A model generated the notes under the pieces. That model did not search any database. It was not told where the DNA came from and saw only the letters and a list, made by a program, of their open reading frames with translations. From the NCBI GenBank assembly GCA_047967505.1, contig CM106538.1: a DNA stretch of 64,000 nucleotides. One strand, 5' to 3'. This DNA comes from Dipteris shenzhenensis (taxonomy: Eukaryota > Polypodiophyta > Polypodiopsida > Gleicheniales). Shown here one piece after another: positions 9,001 through 20,509 of the stretch (its first letter is position 1; each line of letters starts with the position of its first letter). The translations under genes were made by a program, and so were the position numbers.

Positions 9001-10675
9001 AAAAACGCAACCATGTACTTGTGCACTCTCCATATCCTGGGTAGTCATGCATGGTCCACATTAAGATACCCCTGACCAAAATACCATTGGTATGTCTAGG
9101 AGCTCTGGAAATATCAAAGACCCCCACTCCTCTCCATAAGATCTGTAACTTCTCTATCAAAGGTGCCATGTACATGTCCAGATTTTTGGCCTTGTACTTC
9201 CCTAGCACAAGTAGTGCAAGCATGAGGTGTCCTTTCTTTATTTTGTTAGCCATGGTGGGATATTGTAATTCACCAAGACTATGGGCCATGTCGACCAAGA
9301 TGTCAAGCGTAACCTAAAAGGATTCACGCCATCCATGGCGAGCCCAAGATGTAAGTTGCATGGCTCCCTCTCGCAAAGTCCGGCCATTTATTGTCTATGT
9401 GCTTCCAAGCTGCACAATCCGCGGGAATCCTCAATGTGTCATCAGTGGACCGATGAGATGCATGCCAAGTCATAAATTCTGCTATGGATTTGCATCGAAA
9501 CATGTGCTATATTCTTGCAATGATGGCAAAGTGTCTCAAGACCTTTACTGGTATCTGCTCACCCTGCAAGTCATCTCTATATTGTTGTTCCCCACACTTC
9601 GGACAACTAGCCAAATCTCCATTCTCACTATGAAATAGAATACAATCATTACGGAAGGCATGGATGGTATCATAATCCATACCCACCGTCGTTAGTATCT
9701 TCTTCGCTTCATCTCTTGATGTGGGCATGGTATTTGGTGCAGGCAACATCTTCTGGAGCAACCTATTACAATTCAAACATACATAGGCTTTGAATAATGA
9801 TGATCCTCAAAGCAACAAAGAAGTAATGTCACTAATCCTATAGCTTAGAATACCTGTAAGACATTGAGCAAGCTTAGAATCCTACAGCTTGACATTAAGC
9901 AAACATTTACAGACTCCTGCATTCTTTGAATTAGAGTGACAAGAGTATATATTTGTTTGCTCAATGGTAGGCTTCAAACATACATAGGCTTCAAATAATG
10001 ATGATTCTCAAACATATATGATGATTCTTAAAACAAACAATATCCAAATAATGAGTCAAATTAATGCGGGAGCTAACCTCATTAAGGCCGAGACACTTGT
10101 ATCCGACCACCCATAGTTTGCTTGTAGATTCAAGATTGAGAGATAAGCCCATAGTTTAGACATCCTAGCACCCTCGTACAAATGTGTTGATTGCAACTCT
10201 CGCATATTAATCTCAGACTTTGACATCACATGTACATGTGATGTAGTGCCCCTGAAAATAGAATTTATCATGTCCACCATACCCTCATCATCATCTGGCA
10301 CATTCGGGAGACTATAGTCTTGCTCAAAGTGTGAAGGTATATGTGCACCCTTGCCACCCTCCTCATCTTGTCTCAAGATTTTGTGTAAATATAAGATCTT
10401 GTCTCAAGGTTTCATGTCATAATGGTATCCAATATTAATCACAAACTCAAATAGCATTGACTTACTGATGATCCATTACCACGTGCAACACCGATGGTGG
10501 GTACTAGTTCGGGCTCCTTCCCATACATTCGCAAGTGGTGAATGACAATATGACGTCGATGTCGTACTTCTCGCTTGCAATGAGTGCAATGACAATACAA
10601 CCTCTTCATAAGCCACTCTGCGCTCCCGAGCATTGGCGCATCATCTGCTGACGAGCTTCCACTCATCCCTTCCAT
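6090..10675 (-). pseudogene. tnp2-like transposase (Transposase_21 family), degraded
   Basis: The minus strand carries recognisable segments in order. The N-terminal part (10675-10439) has a CHCTHC-type cysteine cluster. A segment at 10376-10056 ends in NYGWSDTSVSALMRL. At 9776-9507 is AKKILTTVGMDYDTIHAF followed by NDCILFHSENGDLASCPKCG. The core (9298-8486) contains GKYKAKNLDMYMAPLIEKLQ, LWTMHDYPGYG, SGYHACPICG, GHARYLP and LPYWGQLQINHLLYPMHIFK. Fragments continue through 7128-7592, and an acidic C-terminal part reaches about 6090. These match the conserved blocks of plant CACTA tnp2 transposases, which cut and rejoin element ends in the nucleus. Stops, intron-like gaps and an inserted TIR element (8088-8335) break the frame, so it is non-functional. 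Confidence 0.85.
8088..8335. mobile_element. Small TIR element (MITE-like), complete, 248 bp
   Basis: The terminal inverted repeats are 8088-8135 and 8289-8335, with outer part CTCGGGGGGGTCACT and inner block containing TATCACRTG.GTTCAA. Target duplications are CTTGATCC (8080-8087) and CTTGAGCC (8336-8343), 8 bp with one mismatch. The matching position in CACTA copy 2 (GGGACTTGAGGCCATT, 43096-43110) is uninterrupted, which demonstrates insertion. The interior is AT-rich, non-coding, and repeats TTTACAGA followed by GGG three times. Confidence 0.9.
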
Positions 10676-10783
10676 CTACACACTTTTAAAATCACAACAT
10701 GAGTTGCAAGGAAATCTATTAAGACCCAAAAAATAGCCATCCATGAGCCCCTTTTCTCTCTTCTGACAATAGTGCCCTGAACC

Positions 10784-10895
10784 GTCGCTATATAGCGATG
10801 CTTTGCCCTATTTCGTCGCTATATAGCGATGCTTTTTGGATATAAACATCACTATACGACTGACCAGTGTCGCTATATAGCAATGCTAGGCGCTT
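10784..10895. repeat. CACTA subterminal palindrome array, right
   Basis: Three to four copies of the CGTCGCTATATAGCGATG-type palindrome lie near 10784, 10815, 10848 (diverged) and 10870. This mirrors the left array and supports the extent of the CACTA element. Confidence 0.8.
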
Positions 10896-10899
10896 AAAC

Positions 10900-11560
10900 C
10901 CAAAACTGTGTGCGATGCTTTCTTTCACATCTCTATTGCGAGAAAAGCAAAAATTTCTCCTCCCATCTTATATTCGACGACCTCACTTTCCTCCTCTCTA
11001 TTCCCCACTCTTCACCCCTACCTAGCCCCTCTCTAAACACTTGTGCTCCCTCTCCACCCTTCTCCCTCTCTACTTGTGTGAAAGGAAGTTTTTCAAGAAG
11101 GTGAGTCTCTTTAAGCAATGTAGGTTCATTTTTTGTGAGATTTCATTTTGTGAGTGTTGAAGCATGTTTCTCCTTGTATTGCTAAGGCTATGTGCTAATT
11201 TTCATGCTTGATTTTAAGAGGTTAAGGACAAAAAACGAGATTTGGTGAAAGAAAGAGGACTCACCTCTTCTCTTTTTAGTATTTCTCTTCCTCCTCTTTC
11301 TCCTTGTTTGTAGGCTTATGATTTCTCCTTGCTTGTAGCCTTATGCTTGTCTCCTCAATCCAATCCCTTTGAGAAGTTGCTTCTCTAAACTCCTCCTTCC
11401 TCTAACTAGTTATTTGAAAAATGGTAGGTTTCCTCGCTTTTGTAGGGCCAGTCCACGAAACACCGAGCGGGACTTTTCCAGGTAAGAAAGTGCTTCCTCT
11501 TTTTTCCTTTTGTTATTTTCGTTATTTGCATTGCCTTGCAGCTAGTGCCTTATGCGCTAG
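10900..11560. other. No gene seen
   Basis: Mixed sequence with a pyrimidine-rich stretch (10960-11110) and no conserved frame. The expected right CACTA terminus is not visible. I see nothing else of note before the low-complexity block. Confidence 0.4.
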
Positions 11561-11579
11561 CTGCAATGATGGGCGTAGG

Positions 11580-12830
11580 AACCCTCTCTTCCCCTCTCTT
11601 CTCTTATTCCCTCTTCTTCCCCTCTTTTCCTCTTTTCCTCTCTCTTTCCCCCCCTCTTTCCCTCATATGCTCATGCATAAGCATAAGCATAATATTTCTC
11701 TCTTCCTTCTCTTATTTTTACTCTCTTTTTCTCCTCTTTTCATAAGCATATGTATTTGCCTATGCTTATGCTTATGCATGAGCATATGCTCATATGCTCA
11801 TGCATAAGCACAAGCTTATGCTTTCTCTCTTTTTCCCTTATGCTCATATGCTCATGCATAAGCATAAGCATAAGCATATGCTTTCTTTCTTTTTCCCTTA
11901 TGCTTATGCTATTTTTCCCTCTTCCTTCTCTTATGGTTATGCTTTTTTCCTCTCTTCTTTTTCCCATCTTCCTTCTTCTCTTTTTCCCTCTTCTTTTTCC
12001 CCTCTTTCAATCTCTTTTTCTCTCTTCTTTTTTCCCCTCTTTCAATCTCTTTTTCCCCCCTTTCCTTCTCTTCTTTTTCCCCTCTTTCAATCTCTTTTTC
12101 CCTCCTTTCCTTCTCTTCTTTTTCCCCTCTTTCAATCTCTTCTCCCCTCTTCCTTCTCTTCTTTTCCCCTCTTCTTTTTCCCCTCTTTCAATCTCTTTTC
12201 CCCTCTTCCTTCTCTTTTCCCCTCTTCTTTTTTCCCCTCTTTCAATCTCTTTTTCCCTCCTTTCCTTCTCTTCTTTTCCCCCTCTTTCAATCTCTTTTCC
12301 CCTCTTCAATCTCTTATGCTTATGCTCTTTTCCCCTCTTCTTTTTCCCCTCTTCCTTCTCTTCTTTTCCCCTCTTCTTTTTCCCCTCTTTCATGAGCATA
12401 TGTTTTTCTTCTCTTATACTTATGATCATGCATGAGCATATGTCTCCTTCTCCTTCTCGTTCTCCTTTCCTTCTCTTCTTTTTCCCTCTCTTTTTCTCTT
12501 CTTTTCATAAGCATATGCCTATGCCTATGCCTACGCTTATGCTTATGCTTATGCATGAGCATATGCTCATATGCTTATGCATATGCATAAGCATAAGCAT
12601 ATGTTTTCTCTCTTTTTCTCTTATGCATATGCTTTCTCTCTTTTTTCTCTTATGCATATTTGGTTCTTTTCCCCTCTTTCAATCTCTTTTTCCCTTTTCT
12701 TTCTCTTCTTTTCCCCTCTCTTTCTCTTATGCTTCTCCTTCTCTTTTGCTTCTTATGCTTTCCCTCATATGCTTTCCACTTCTTACCCGCTCTTGTTTTT
12801 TGTTTTTTGTTTTTGTTTTTGTGTTTTTGT
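11580..12830. repeat. Low-complexity block: pyrimidine tract with palindromic GCTTAT/ATAAGC arrays
   Basis: Long CCCCTCTTTCAATCTC-type pyrimidine units alternate with clusters of the hexamer GCTTAT and its complement (for example 11674-11695, 11754-11880 and 12507-12600). The hexamer clusters form self-complementary stretches such as GCATATGCTCATATGC. The 384-codon plus frame across the block is a composition artefact rich in F, S, P and L. It ends near a poly(TTTTG) run at 12796-12830. Confidence 0.9.
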
Positions 12831-12857
12831 CTACCTTTGTCCAATCCCCCCAAATTA

Positions 12858-13660
12858 GACATGGGATCACATTGAACGTCCGACAAGTACAAAAACCCTC
12901 GTAGGAGGAGACATCATGATCTCTATTCTTCAGAGGACTTTGATTCCACTCAGGCAACACCTCAAGGGCCTACCCCTATGACCACCCCTAGCCCGATTCC
13001 TCTCGGGCATAGCACTACGACTACCCCTCAGAAACTCCTTTGCTAGCAGCCCATGGCTTTGTTGGGAGTCCCGATGAGTTTATTGCACAAATGAGCGATG
13101 AGGTAGCGAGATTCTTCTCTCTGGTATCCTAGAGGACCTCAACAATTCCCTCTCCTACACCGATGGATGGACCTACTATCCAACCATCCCCTCTAGCTGC
13201 TTCGACTAAGGGATCATCACCTGGGCATGCCCATTATAAGAGAAGGAAGAGTAGGAGGGGTCGCTTATGTTATGCTGACTTGGGAGATGTACATGAGTAA
13301 GCACACTCACATCCCTACAGGTCTCCACTTGGTCCCGAGACCCAGTACTAGTCAAGTCCCTTGCCCTCTCCTACTCCCACTGCTACTCCTTGCTCCAGAA
13401 GTGCTCGCACAAGCACCACTCGCTCTGAGTCTGCCACTACCATGAGTCCTCCTTACCCGATCGAGGACCTATCCTATCAAATCATGACTGCTTCAGAGAT
13501 AGCAGAAGATAAAAAGGGCACAGTAGTGATGGCCATTATGAGGCGGTTGATGAGCCACCATTTGAGTGACATAACTAATGATTGGCAGTACCAAGATGAC
13601 CAAAAGAAGCAGGCCCTGCCATTGGGATGAGCAGATCAATATATTTTTGAAACTTCCTTA
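12858..13660 (+). pseudogene. Unrecognised protein-coding remnant
   Basis: Adjoining plus-strand frames have coding character. They include RRRRHHDLYSSEDFDSTQAT near 12905, MSDEVARFFSLVS near 13091, HYKRRKSRRGRLCYADLGD near 13230, and MAIMRRLMSHHLSDITNDWQ near 13531. Basic, serine- and proline-rich stretches suggest a disordered nucleic-acid-binding or gag-like protein, but no zinc knuckle or other motif is present. At least three stops interrupt the frame. Confidence 0.4.
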
Positions 13661-13679
13661 TTTTCCAAAGTGCCACAGT

Positions 13680-14121
13680 CCTTGGCTTGAACTTATATCT
13701 CCTCACTAGAGGAGGCACTCTTTGTCCTTGATGTGGAGGGCCTCTTGTTAGATGTGGAGGCCCTCTTTTTGCTAGACTTGGAGGTGGGTGTCCTCTCCCC
13801 TGTGGGGGTGGACACTGATTCTCTATTCTTGAATAGGTCCTCTGCTTTGTCCTTTGCTATTGCTCTTCCTCATGCTCCTCCTCTGTGCTCTCTAAGCCAT
13901 CGGTCTCTGCATCATGATCCTCTTATGCTTTCCTCTATCCCTCTATATGTGGCCCTCCCCCTTGCTCCCTCTGTGGCCTCCAGAATGGCAGAATGTCATT
14001 TTCTCCCTTTAATGGGGATCTTTGGGGTGAGAGGAGGGGGGATATCACTCTCTGTCTCTGAGTCTAGAGGTGGGTTTTGCTATGCCAATCTCTTTGGTGC
14101 CTTGATCTTGGGACTGGCCAT
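13680..14121 (-). pseudogene. Unrecognised minus-strand gene fragment, starts MASPKIKAPKRLA
   Basis: The frame begins at ATG 14121 with MASPKIKAPKRLA and, after a stop, continues with a disordered acidic/basic protein: LDSETESDIPPL, IPIKGRK, AEDLFKNRESVSTPTGERTP, and KSSKKRASTSNKRPSTS. The first ~180 bp including leader sequence is shared with 3489-3662. The composition resembles a nuclear or gag-like disordered tail. I do not recognise a family. Confidence 0.45.
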
Positions 14122-14457
14122 GGAGGATGGAGAGAGTGTGCGAGAGAAAGGGTGAGGGTGCATGAGAAAGGGTGGAAATTTCAGGGGCAAGTGCAGGTGG
14201 TGTGGGAGTAGAGAGCTCTTCAAACAATGAAATGAAAATGAGGGACTATTCTTTTACATAGGGCCCAAAACCCTAATTTTTAAAAATACTTGTCAATAAA
14301 AACTCTTTTAAAAAATAAAATTGGTGCAACCTTGAGCTAAATAATTATAATTAACATCCAATAACTCAAAATTTTTCATTTGTACTACAATTCATGGCCA
14401 TTATATGTTGGCTTTACTGAAAATTACAAAACTAGAATTACAAAGAAATTCTGAAAC
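14122..14457. other. Leader of the minus-strand fragment, then 3' flank of F2
   Basis: 14122-14260 is the shared leader that also occurs near 3660. The remainder to 14457 is AT-rich and lies just past the F2 stop codon. No independent gene is seen. Confidence 0.4.
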
Positions 14458-14523
14458 TTATGCATGGGCATACAAATTGGAAGAGGCTACACCATCATTT
14501 TCATCTGTCTCCACCCATATGCG
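14458..14523 (-). pseudogene. F2 transposase-like gene, terminal 20 or so codons
   Basis: Joining the two flanks of the copia element at its ATGCG duplication restores a minus frame that reads through from 20059-20454 and ends RIWVETDENDGVASSNLYAH with a stop at 14458-14460. The homologous F1 gene ends in a similar tryptophan-containing tail at 51779. This is the 3' end of F2, separated from the rest by copia 1. Confidence 0.5.
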
Positions 14524-17500
14524 TGTTGAGATATCGAGCTCCACTCGTGATATGCCAGGGTGACCGTTGTGCATTTATGTCACCGACTTGTTAGCTACAG
14601 ATGTGGTTGGTACACCGCCCATGAGCTGGATGATAGCTATATTTATGTATTCTAGTTAGTGGCTCAGTTAGTATGCCACCTTAGTTAGCTGAGTTTGGTT
14701 TGAGACCCACATATAGGGTTCACCTATTCTTTTGTACTTAGAGTTCTTTTGGCTTTCACAACTAAGAAGAGGAAAATTGTTTTCAGCCTCCACCTTTGTC
14801 TATATTCCCCCATTGTGTATGTGAGAAAGCTGCAAGTGAGACTCCTTCCTTCTCTCCCACTCTCTTCACATGGTATCAAAGCTCAGTTTGTGGTAAGGAG
14901 CTCAAAAAAGCAAACCAAGTTCGCGGTGTCCTAGTAATAGGATCAGTGTTGCTTTCCTTTTTTTTCAAGTTTGGGAGCAAATCTCTGCAGGTACACAGCC
15001 GGGAAGTGCAAGAGTGCACTATCTTAGATTGGGATGCCCTTCATGGTGTGGCGAGAGGGTAGTATATGCTATGGGTAAGAGCGAAGCCCTTAGTGAAATT
15101 ATTTTTTCGATTCGAGGCCATTTCAGGGCCCGTTTTGGTGGTGGAAGTTTTCCACAAGCACTCAAGAAAGTGCCATGTTTTTTATGTGCGACCATTGTTC
15201 TGCAGGTCGGTGAAAAGTTATCGTAAAAATTACATCGTATGCATGTGCGCAAAGATATTGGGAGTGACATAATCATTCTTATTGCTTGTTGATGCATAAT
15301 CGTCACTAGGAAGTGACTGTGTGGTCAAATACCACTCTCGTTAGTTTTGCGGATTAGCCCTTGTGAGGCAGAAGTTGTGTTTTTTTGCAGTGATAGAATA
15401 TTTTGTAGTGTTCTGTAATGGCTTTTGATGCTCTTTCACAGATTGTCACTGAAAAGCTTGACAAGAACAACTTCCAAGCATGGAAGTTTAGAATGATGAA
15501 TTTTCTTAAGGGAAAAGGCTACTGGGAGTTCATTACTAGAGCTAAACAAGAACCAGTTATTCCTAATGTTCCCAATCAACAGGAGTTGCAAGCATTTAAA
15601 GGCTGGCATGAGAGAGCCAGAAAAGTTATGTATTGGCTGTCTATCAGTATTTCAGATTCTATGATTGTGCATATTCAAGATGCAAGCATGTCGAAGGAGG
15701 CATGGGATACTTTGACAAAAATGTAAAGTGCAAATACGCAAGCCAGGAAAATGCAACTCAAGCAAGAGTTGCATAATGTGCAGAGAGAAAATATGAGCAT
15801 CAATGACTACCACATGAAGGTGAAGAAGATTGCAGATGCACTTGCTTCTATTGGGTCGCTAGTGGAAGATGATGATTTAGTTTCTATGACCTTGAATGGT
15901 CTAGGAAAGGATTATGCACAATTCCGGACATCCATTGTCGTCCGTGAGAATTTTCTTGATTTTGAGAAGTTGATTGCTCTTCTAATTTCTGAAGAGCAGA
16001 GAAATGGTGGTGCATCTTCTTCAGGAGAAACTTCAAAACAAGCTGTCTTCTACTCAAATGCTGGAAGAGGTAGAGGCAGAGGTAGAGCAGCCCGATTTGG
16101 AGGCCATCGAAAAAATCAGAATATGCAGCAAATTCAAGAAAACCAGTCCTATGGAGGAGGACGTGGTAACTTTAGAGGCAGGGGGAGCCAAAGAGGTCGT
16201 GGTGGATGGTAGAGAGGCCAAAATGCAAACAACAATGTTGAATGCTACTACTATGGTAAAATGGGTCATATGGTTAAAGACCACTATAAAAAGCAGAATG
16301 ACATCATGACTGGAAACTTGCAGCAAGGCAATTATGCATCCTCTGGTAGACAAGGTGATGACAGAAATGAGCATCTGTTTATGGTGCAGCACATGACCAA
16401 TTCTGTGACAAGTGCAGAAGAAAGCAATGATGTGTGGTAAGCTGACTCAAGTGCATCAAACCACATGACAGGTCATGCGGAATGGATGCAGGATGCAAGG
16501 ACAATGAAAAGACCAGAATTTGTGGAGACTGGTGATGATACTACACATCCTATTGTGTAGATTGGTAAAATTCCTTTGTATATGCAGGATGGAAAAAAGA
16601 AATACCTGTATGATGTATTTCATGTCCCAAATATCACCAAGAACCTGGTTTCTATTGGTCAAGTGGTTGAGCAGGGCTTGCAGGTCAGATTTAATCCTCA
16701 TGGATGCTTTGTTGAGGATATGAAAAAGAAAGGTCACTTGATAGCAAAAGGGAAGAAGAAGGGCAGGATGTTTACATTGGATGCCAACATGCCTGAATTG
16801 AGTGTAGTAATGTTTGCACATGGGACTGGTGTAGTTGCAGATATTGATATCTGGCATAAACGCATTGGTCATGTTAATGTACAGTGACTTAAATTAATGC
16901 AGGCCCAAAATATTATTGCAGGATTGCCTAAGTTCAAGGTTGCAGAATTGGATGAAACAGGCAAGGAAACCATTTCCTAGACATGTTCAAGAGAGTAAGA
17001 GGCCATTGGAATTAATCCACTCTGATGTGTGGACTACTAAAGCTACATCTATTGGAGGCTGTCATTATTTTATCACTTTTATTGATGACTACAGCAGAAA
17101 AGTTTGGGTGTATTTTATGAAAAAGAAAGGTGAAGTGTTTGGGAATTTCAAAGCTTTTAAAGCTATGGTTGAAAAAGAAACATGCCTGCAAACAAAATGC
17201 CTAAGGTCAGATGGAGGGGGAGAGTACCTCTCAAATAAGTTTGCAAGGTTCCTGTAGGAGCATGGCATAAAGCAGCAATATTCATGCAGTCATACCCCAC
17301 AGCAAAATGGACTTTCAGAAAGGAAAAACAGGCATATTGGAGAGGTATCTTGTGCCATGCTCAATGAAAAAGACCTCCCAAATTATTATTGGGCTGAAGC
17401 AGTTGCTACAGCAGTCTACATAATGAACAGGACTCCCACTGTAGCAATACATGGCATGATGCCAAAGGAGAGGTATACTGATAGGAAACCAGATATTTCT

Positions 17501-20053
17501 CATTTGAAAGTTTTTGGTTGCATTGTCTATGTTCATGTGCCAGATGAGTTGAGATCCAAGTTGGATCCAAAAGCTGAGAAGTGCATCTTTATTGGTTATT
17601 CTCTGCAGTAGAAAGGGTATAGATGCTATAACCCTTCTACTAGTAAGTTTACAGTGAACAGAGATGTTTTTGATGATATGAGCAGCTGGTATAAACCAAT
17701 AAATGTGATTGATGATGTAGATGCACAAAATGGTAATGCTGCACAGAATTCACAACAGTAATCACAAAATATTAGTGGACATGTAGTGTCCTCTAGCAGT
17801 GGTTCACATACTTTGCCATGGACAGGCAGATTGAGATCAAGAGGATCTCCTTAAAGCAATGTAGATAGTGGTGTGCAAGTATCATGAAAAGGAAAAGAGA
17901 AAGTAGATCAGCCCATGGTTGATGTGAATGCAGGCCACTCTTATGTGGATGGTGGATCCAGTGGCTCAAAATAGAGCCTTGATGATGAGTTGGATATTCC
18001 TTCTGTTGTTACACCTGGAGTAAGGAAGACAAGGGATGTTTTGAGGGCACCTAGTAGTGAGCCTATTTTGCGCAGGTCTACCAGAGCTAGTTATCCTATG
18101 GATGGGCTGAAATATGATGGATTTACAGCCATCCTCGCTATGCCTATATGGTCAAAGTGATACATGAACCAGAACCCACTTCTTTTGAGCAAGCCATGGA
18201 AAAAGAAAAATGGGAGAAAGCCATGGATGAAGAAATGGATGCTTTGGAAGCAAATGCTACATGGGAATTGGTGCCTTTGCCTAAAGACAAGAATGCAATT
18301 GGCTGCAAGTGGGTTTATAAGGTGAAGCACAATGCAGATGGTTTTGTGAACAGATACAAGGCAAGAGTAGTTGTCAAGGGGTATGCACAGACATATGGCA
18401 TTGATTATGAAGAAACATTCAATCCGGTTGCAAGGATGGCAACTGTAAGAGTAGTCATTGCTATGGCTGCATCAAAGGGATGGTCTTTAGATCAGATGGA
18501 TGTAAAGAATGCTTTCTTGCATGGTGATCTACGAGAAGAGGTCTATATGGAGCAGCCACTAGGTTATGTTCATGCTGTTCATCCTGAGTTTGTTTGCAGG
18601 TTGAAGAAAGCCTTGTATGGCTTGAAGCAAGCACCCAGAGCATGGTCTCACAAGATAGGAGAGTATCTTGTCACTATTGGCTTTTAGATTTCCAAGGCAG
18701 ATTTCTCACTTTATGTGAGAAAAACAGAGAAAGGCGTTATGCTGCTTGTCATTTATGTTGATGATTTGATCATCACAGGTGATAGTAATGAAGATATCCT
18801 TCATGTGAAAATGCTATTAAAGCAGAAGTTTGAGATGAAGGATTTGGGAGAGCTACATTACTTCTGGGGCATTGAGGTGATTAGATCCACAAGTGGGATA
18901 TGGCTCTTACAGAGGCAGTATGGATTGGATATGCTATCCAAATATGGGATGACAAGCTGTAAGCCTATTTCAGTTCCTTTGGACTAGAATGTGAAGTTGA
19001 GCACAGATGCAGGTGAGCTTCTAGAAGGCCCTACTATGTACAGACGCATAGTAGGAAGTTTGATTTATATGACTATTCCAAGGCCAGATTTGAGCTATGT
19101 TGTTGGGTTAGTAAGTTTATGCAGGCTCCAAGGAAACCACATTTGGATGCGGCTAGATGCATACTAAGGTATGTGAAGTCCACATTGCAGTATGGACTAT
19201 TTTATGAGACTGGGGTTCAGATACAGTTGCATGGATACACTGATTGGGCTAGTAGTATTTTTTATAGACGATCTACCAGTGGATATGTGTTCTCTTTTAG
19301 GAGTGCTGTAGTCACTTAGAGTAGCAAGAAACAGTTGCCTTGTTGAGTGAGCACAGAGGCTGAGTACAGGGGTGCAACAATGGCTACATGTGAGGCATCT
19401 TGGCTGCATAAGCTACTTTGTGATATGCATCAATCTACAAATGGGCCAGTTGTCATTCATTATGACAACATGAGCAGTATATACTTGGCAAATAACCCAC
19501 TCTATCATGCTAGAACAAAGCACATTGAGGTGCATTATCACTATGTGCGGGAGAAGGTTCTAGTAGGTCTTATTGATCTAGTTTATGTCAGCACAGAGGA
19601 TCAGGTAGCTGACATATTCACGAAGGCATTGGGCACAGAGAAGCTATGCAAGTTCAAAGACCTGCTTGGTGCAGGAATTGGGATTGAGCTCGAGGGGGAG
19701 TGTTGAGATATCAAGCTCCACTTGTGATATGCCAGGGTGACCATTGTGCATTTATGTCACCGACTTGTTAGCTGCAGATGCGGTTGGTACACCGCCCATG
19801 AATAATAGCTAGATGACAGCTATCTTCATGTACTCTAGTTAGTGCCTCAGTTAATATGCCACCTTAGTTAGCTGAGTTTGGTTTGAGACCCACATATAGG
19901 GTTCACCTATTCTTTTGTACTTAAAGTTCTTTTGGCTTTCACAACTAAGAAGAGGAAAACTATTTTCAGCCTCCACCCTTGTGTATATTCCCCCATTGTG
20001 TTTGTGAGAAAGCTGCAAGTGAGGCTCCTTCCTTCTCTCCCACTCTCTTCACA
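14524..20053 (+). mobile_element. Ty1/copia retrotransposon 1, complete, 5.5 kb
   Basis: The LTRs are 14524-14870 (347 bp) and 19701-20053 (353 bp), both starting TGTTGAGATATC and ending CTCTCTTCACA. The flanking duplication is ATGCG (14519-14523 and 20054-20058). The primer site TGGTATCAAAGC (14871-14882) follows the 5' LTR, and a purine tract GAGCTCGAGGGGGAG precedes the 3' LTR. The LTRs differ mostly by transitions at CG sites, such as CGAGCTCC against CAAGCTCC, pointing to methylation-driven ageing. The element inserted into the 3' part of the F2 gene. Confidence 0.95.
15418..19706 (+). pseudogene. Copia gag-pol polyprotein, degraded
   Basis: The gag region opens MAFDALSQIVTEKLDKNNFQ (15418). 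A zinc knuckle near 16240-16290 has lost two cysteines (CYYYGKMGHMVKDH). The protease site is altered to DSSAS (expected DSGAS) at about 16444. The integrase (16855-17360) has WHKRIGH, HSDVW, FIDDYSRKVWVYF, RSDGGGEY and QQNGLSERKNR. Reverse transcriptase (18148-18990) has WKWV-type start, MDVKNAFLHGDL and YVDD (18754-18765). RNase H (19220-19640) has STEAEYRGA, KHIEVHYH and VADIFTKALG. The order gag-PR-IN-RT-RH is that of Ty1/copia. About ten stops plus three frameshifts (near 16955, between 17611 and 18148, and between 18987 and 19119) make it inactive. Most stops are TAG where CAG is expected. Confidence 0.95.
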
Positions 20054-20058
20054 ATGCG

Positions 20059-20460
20059 CCCTTGTCTATGACGGGTTGCATGCCACCTTGCATGATTCTA
20101 TCTTGCATTTGATGACTTGTATATATTTGTTCAACATTTTGCATTGCATGGGACACTAAGGACTTTTTGAATGATAGTGTTGTAGTTGCTCGTCTTTTGA
20201 TATGCATGTACCACCATTGAACCAATGAGGAACCAATTGAACCATTGGGCTTGACTTAGTTCTACCATCCCATGTTGGGTCACTCTTTTATATGCACAAG
20301 GTGCTTGCCAATGCAATCTTTCCATGCCGCCCTGACTGGTTGGACCACACTCTAATGCTTCCACATTTTCATGCCATGTATGGTGCATGAGCATATAAAA
20401 TATTTTGCCAAATAGAAAAACAAATGAGTAATTATAGGACCATTCAATATGCACATTTCA
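20059..20460 (-). pseudogene. F2 transposase-like gene, segment between copia 1 and the long TIR element
   Basis: The minus frame contains YMLMHHTWHENVEALECG, SQGGMERLHWQAP and QAQWFNWFLIGSM. It aligns with the last exon of F1 (LYAHRPWFVQNWG, NTQGIEKSHYRAKA, EMLDWFFRCLLG). The segment is bounded by target duplications of two separate insertions, ATGCG on the left and ACATTTCA on the right. It is therefore a piece of F2 stranded between two transposons. Confidence 0.6.
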
Positions 20461-20509
20461 CTCAGGGGGGTCACTCGTCATATGTAACCCTGTCACGTGA
20501 GTTCAACAG

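Larger units (their letters stand above)
5672..10900 (-). mobile_element. CACTA (En/Spm) DNA transposon, copy 1
   Basis: The left end starts CACTACTATACGCGGGTCC at 5672, the hallmark terminus of CACTA elements. Clustered palindromic repeats of the form GTCGCTATATAGCGAC lie just inside (5769-5940) and again near the far side (10784-10895), as expected for subterminal transposase-binding arrays. A tnp2-type transposase is encoded on minus between them. I could not find the matching right terminus, which would end in TAGTG, so the right boundary is approximate and the element may be truncated there. Confidence 0.8.

Noticed and set aside
11750-12904. A 384-codon plus-strand frame, the longest in the window
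   Set aside because: It translates pyrimidine tracts and GCTTAT repeats into F/S/L/P-rich sequence with repeated MLMHEHM units. It is a composition artefact.
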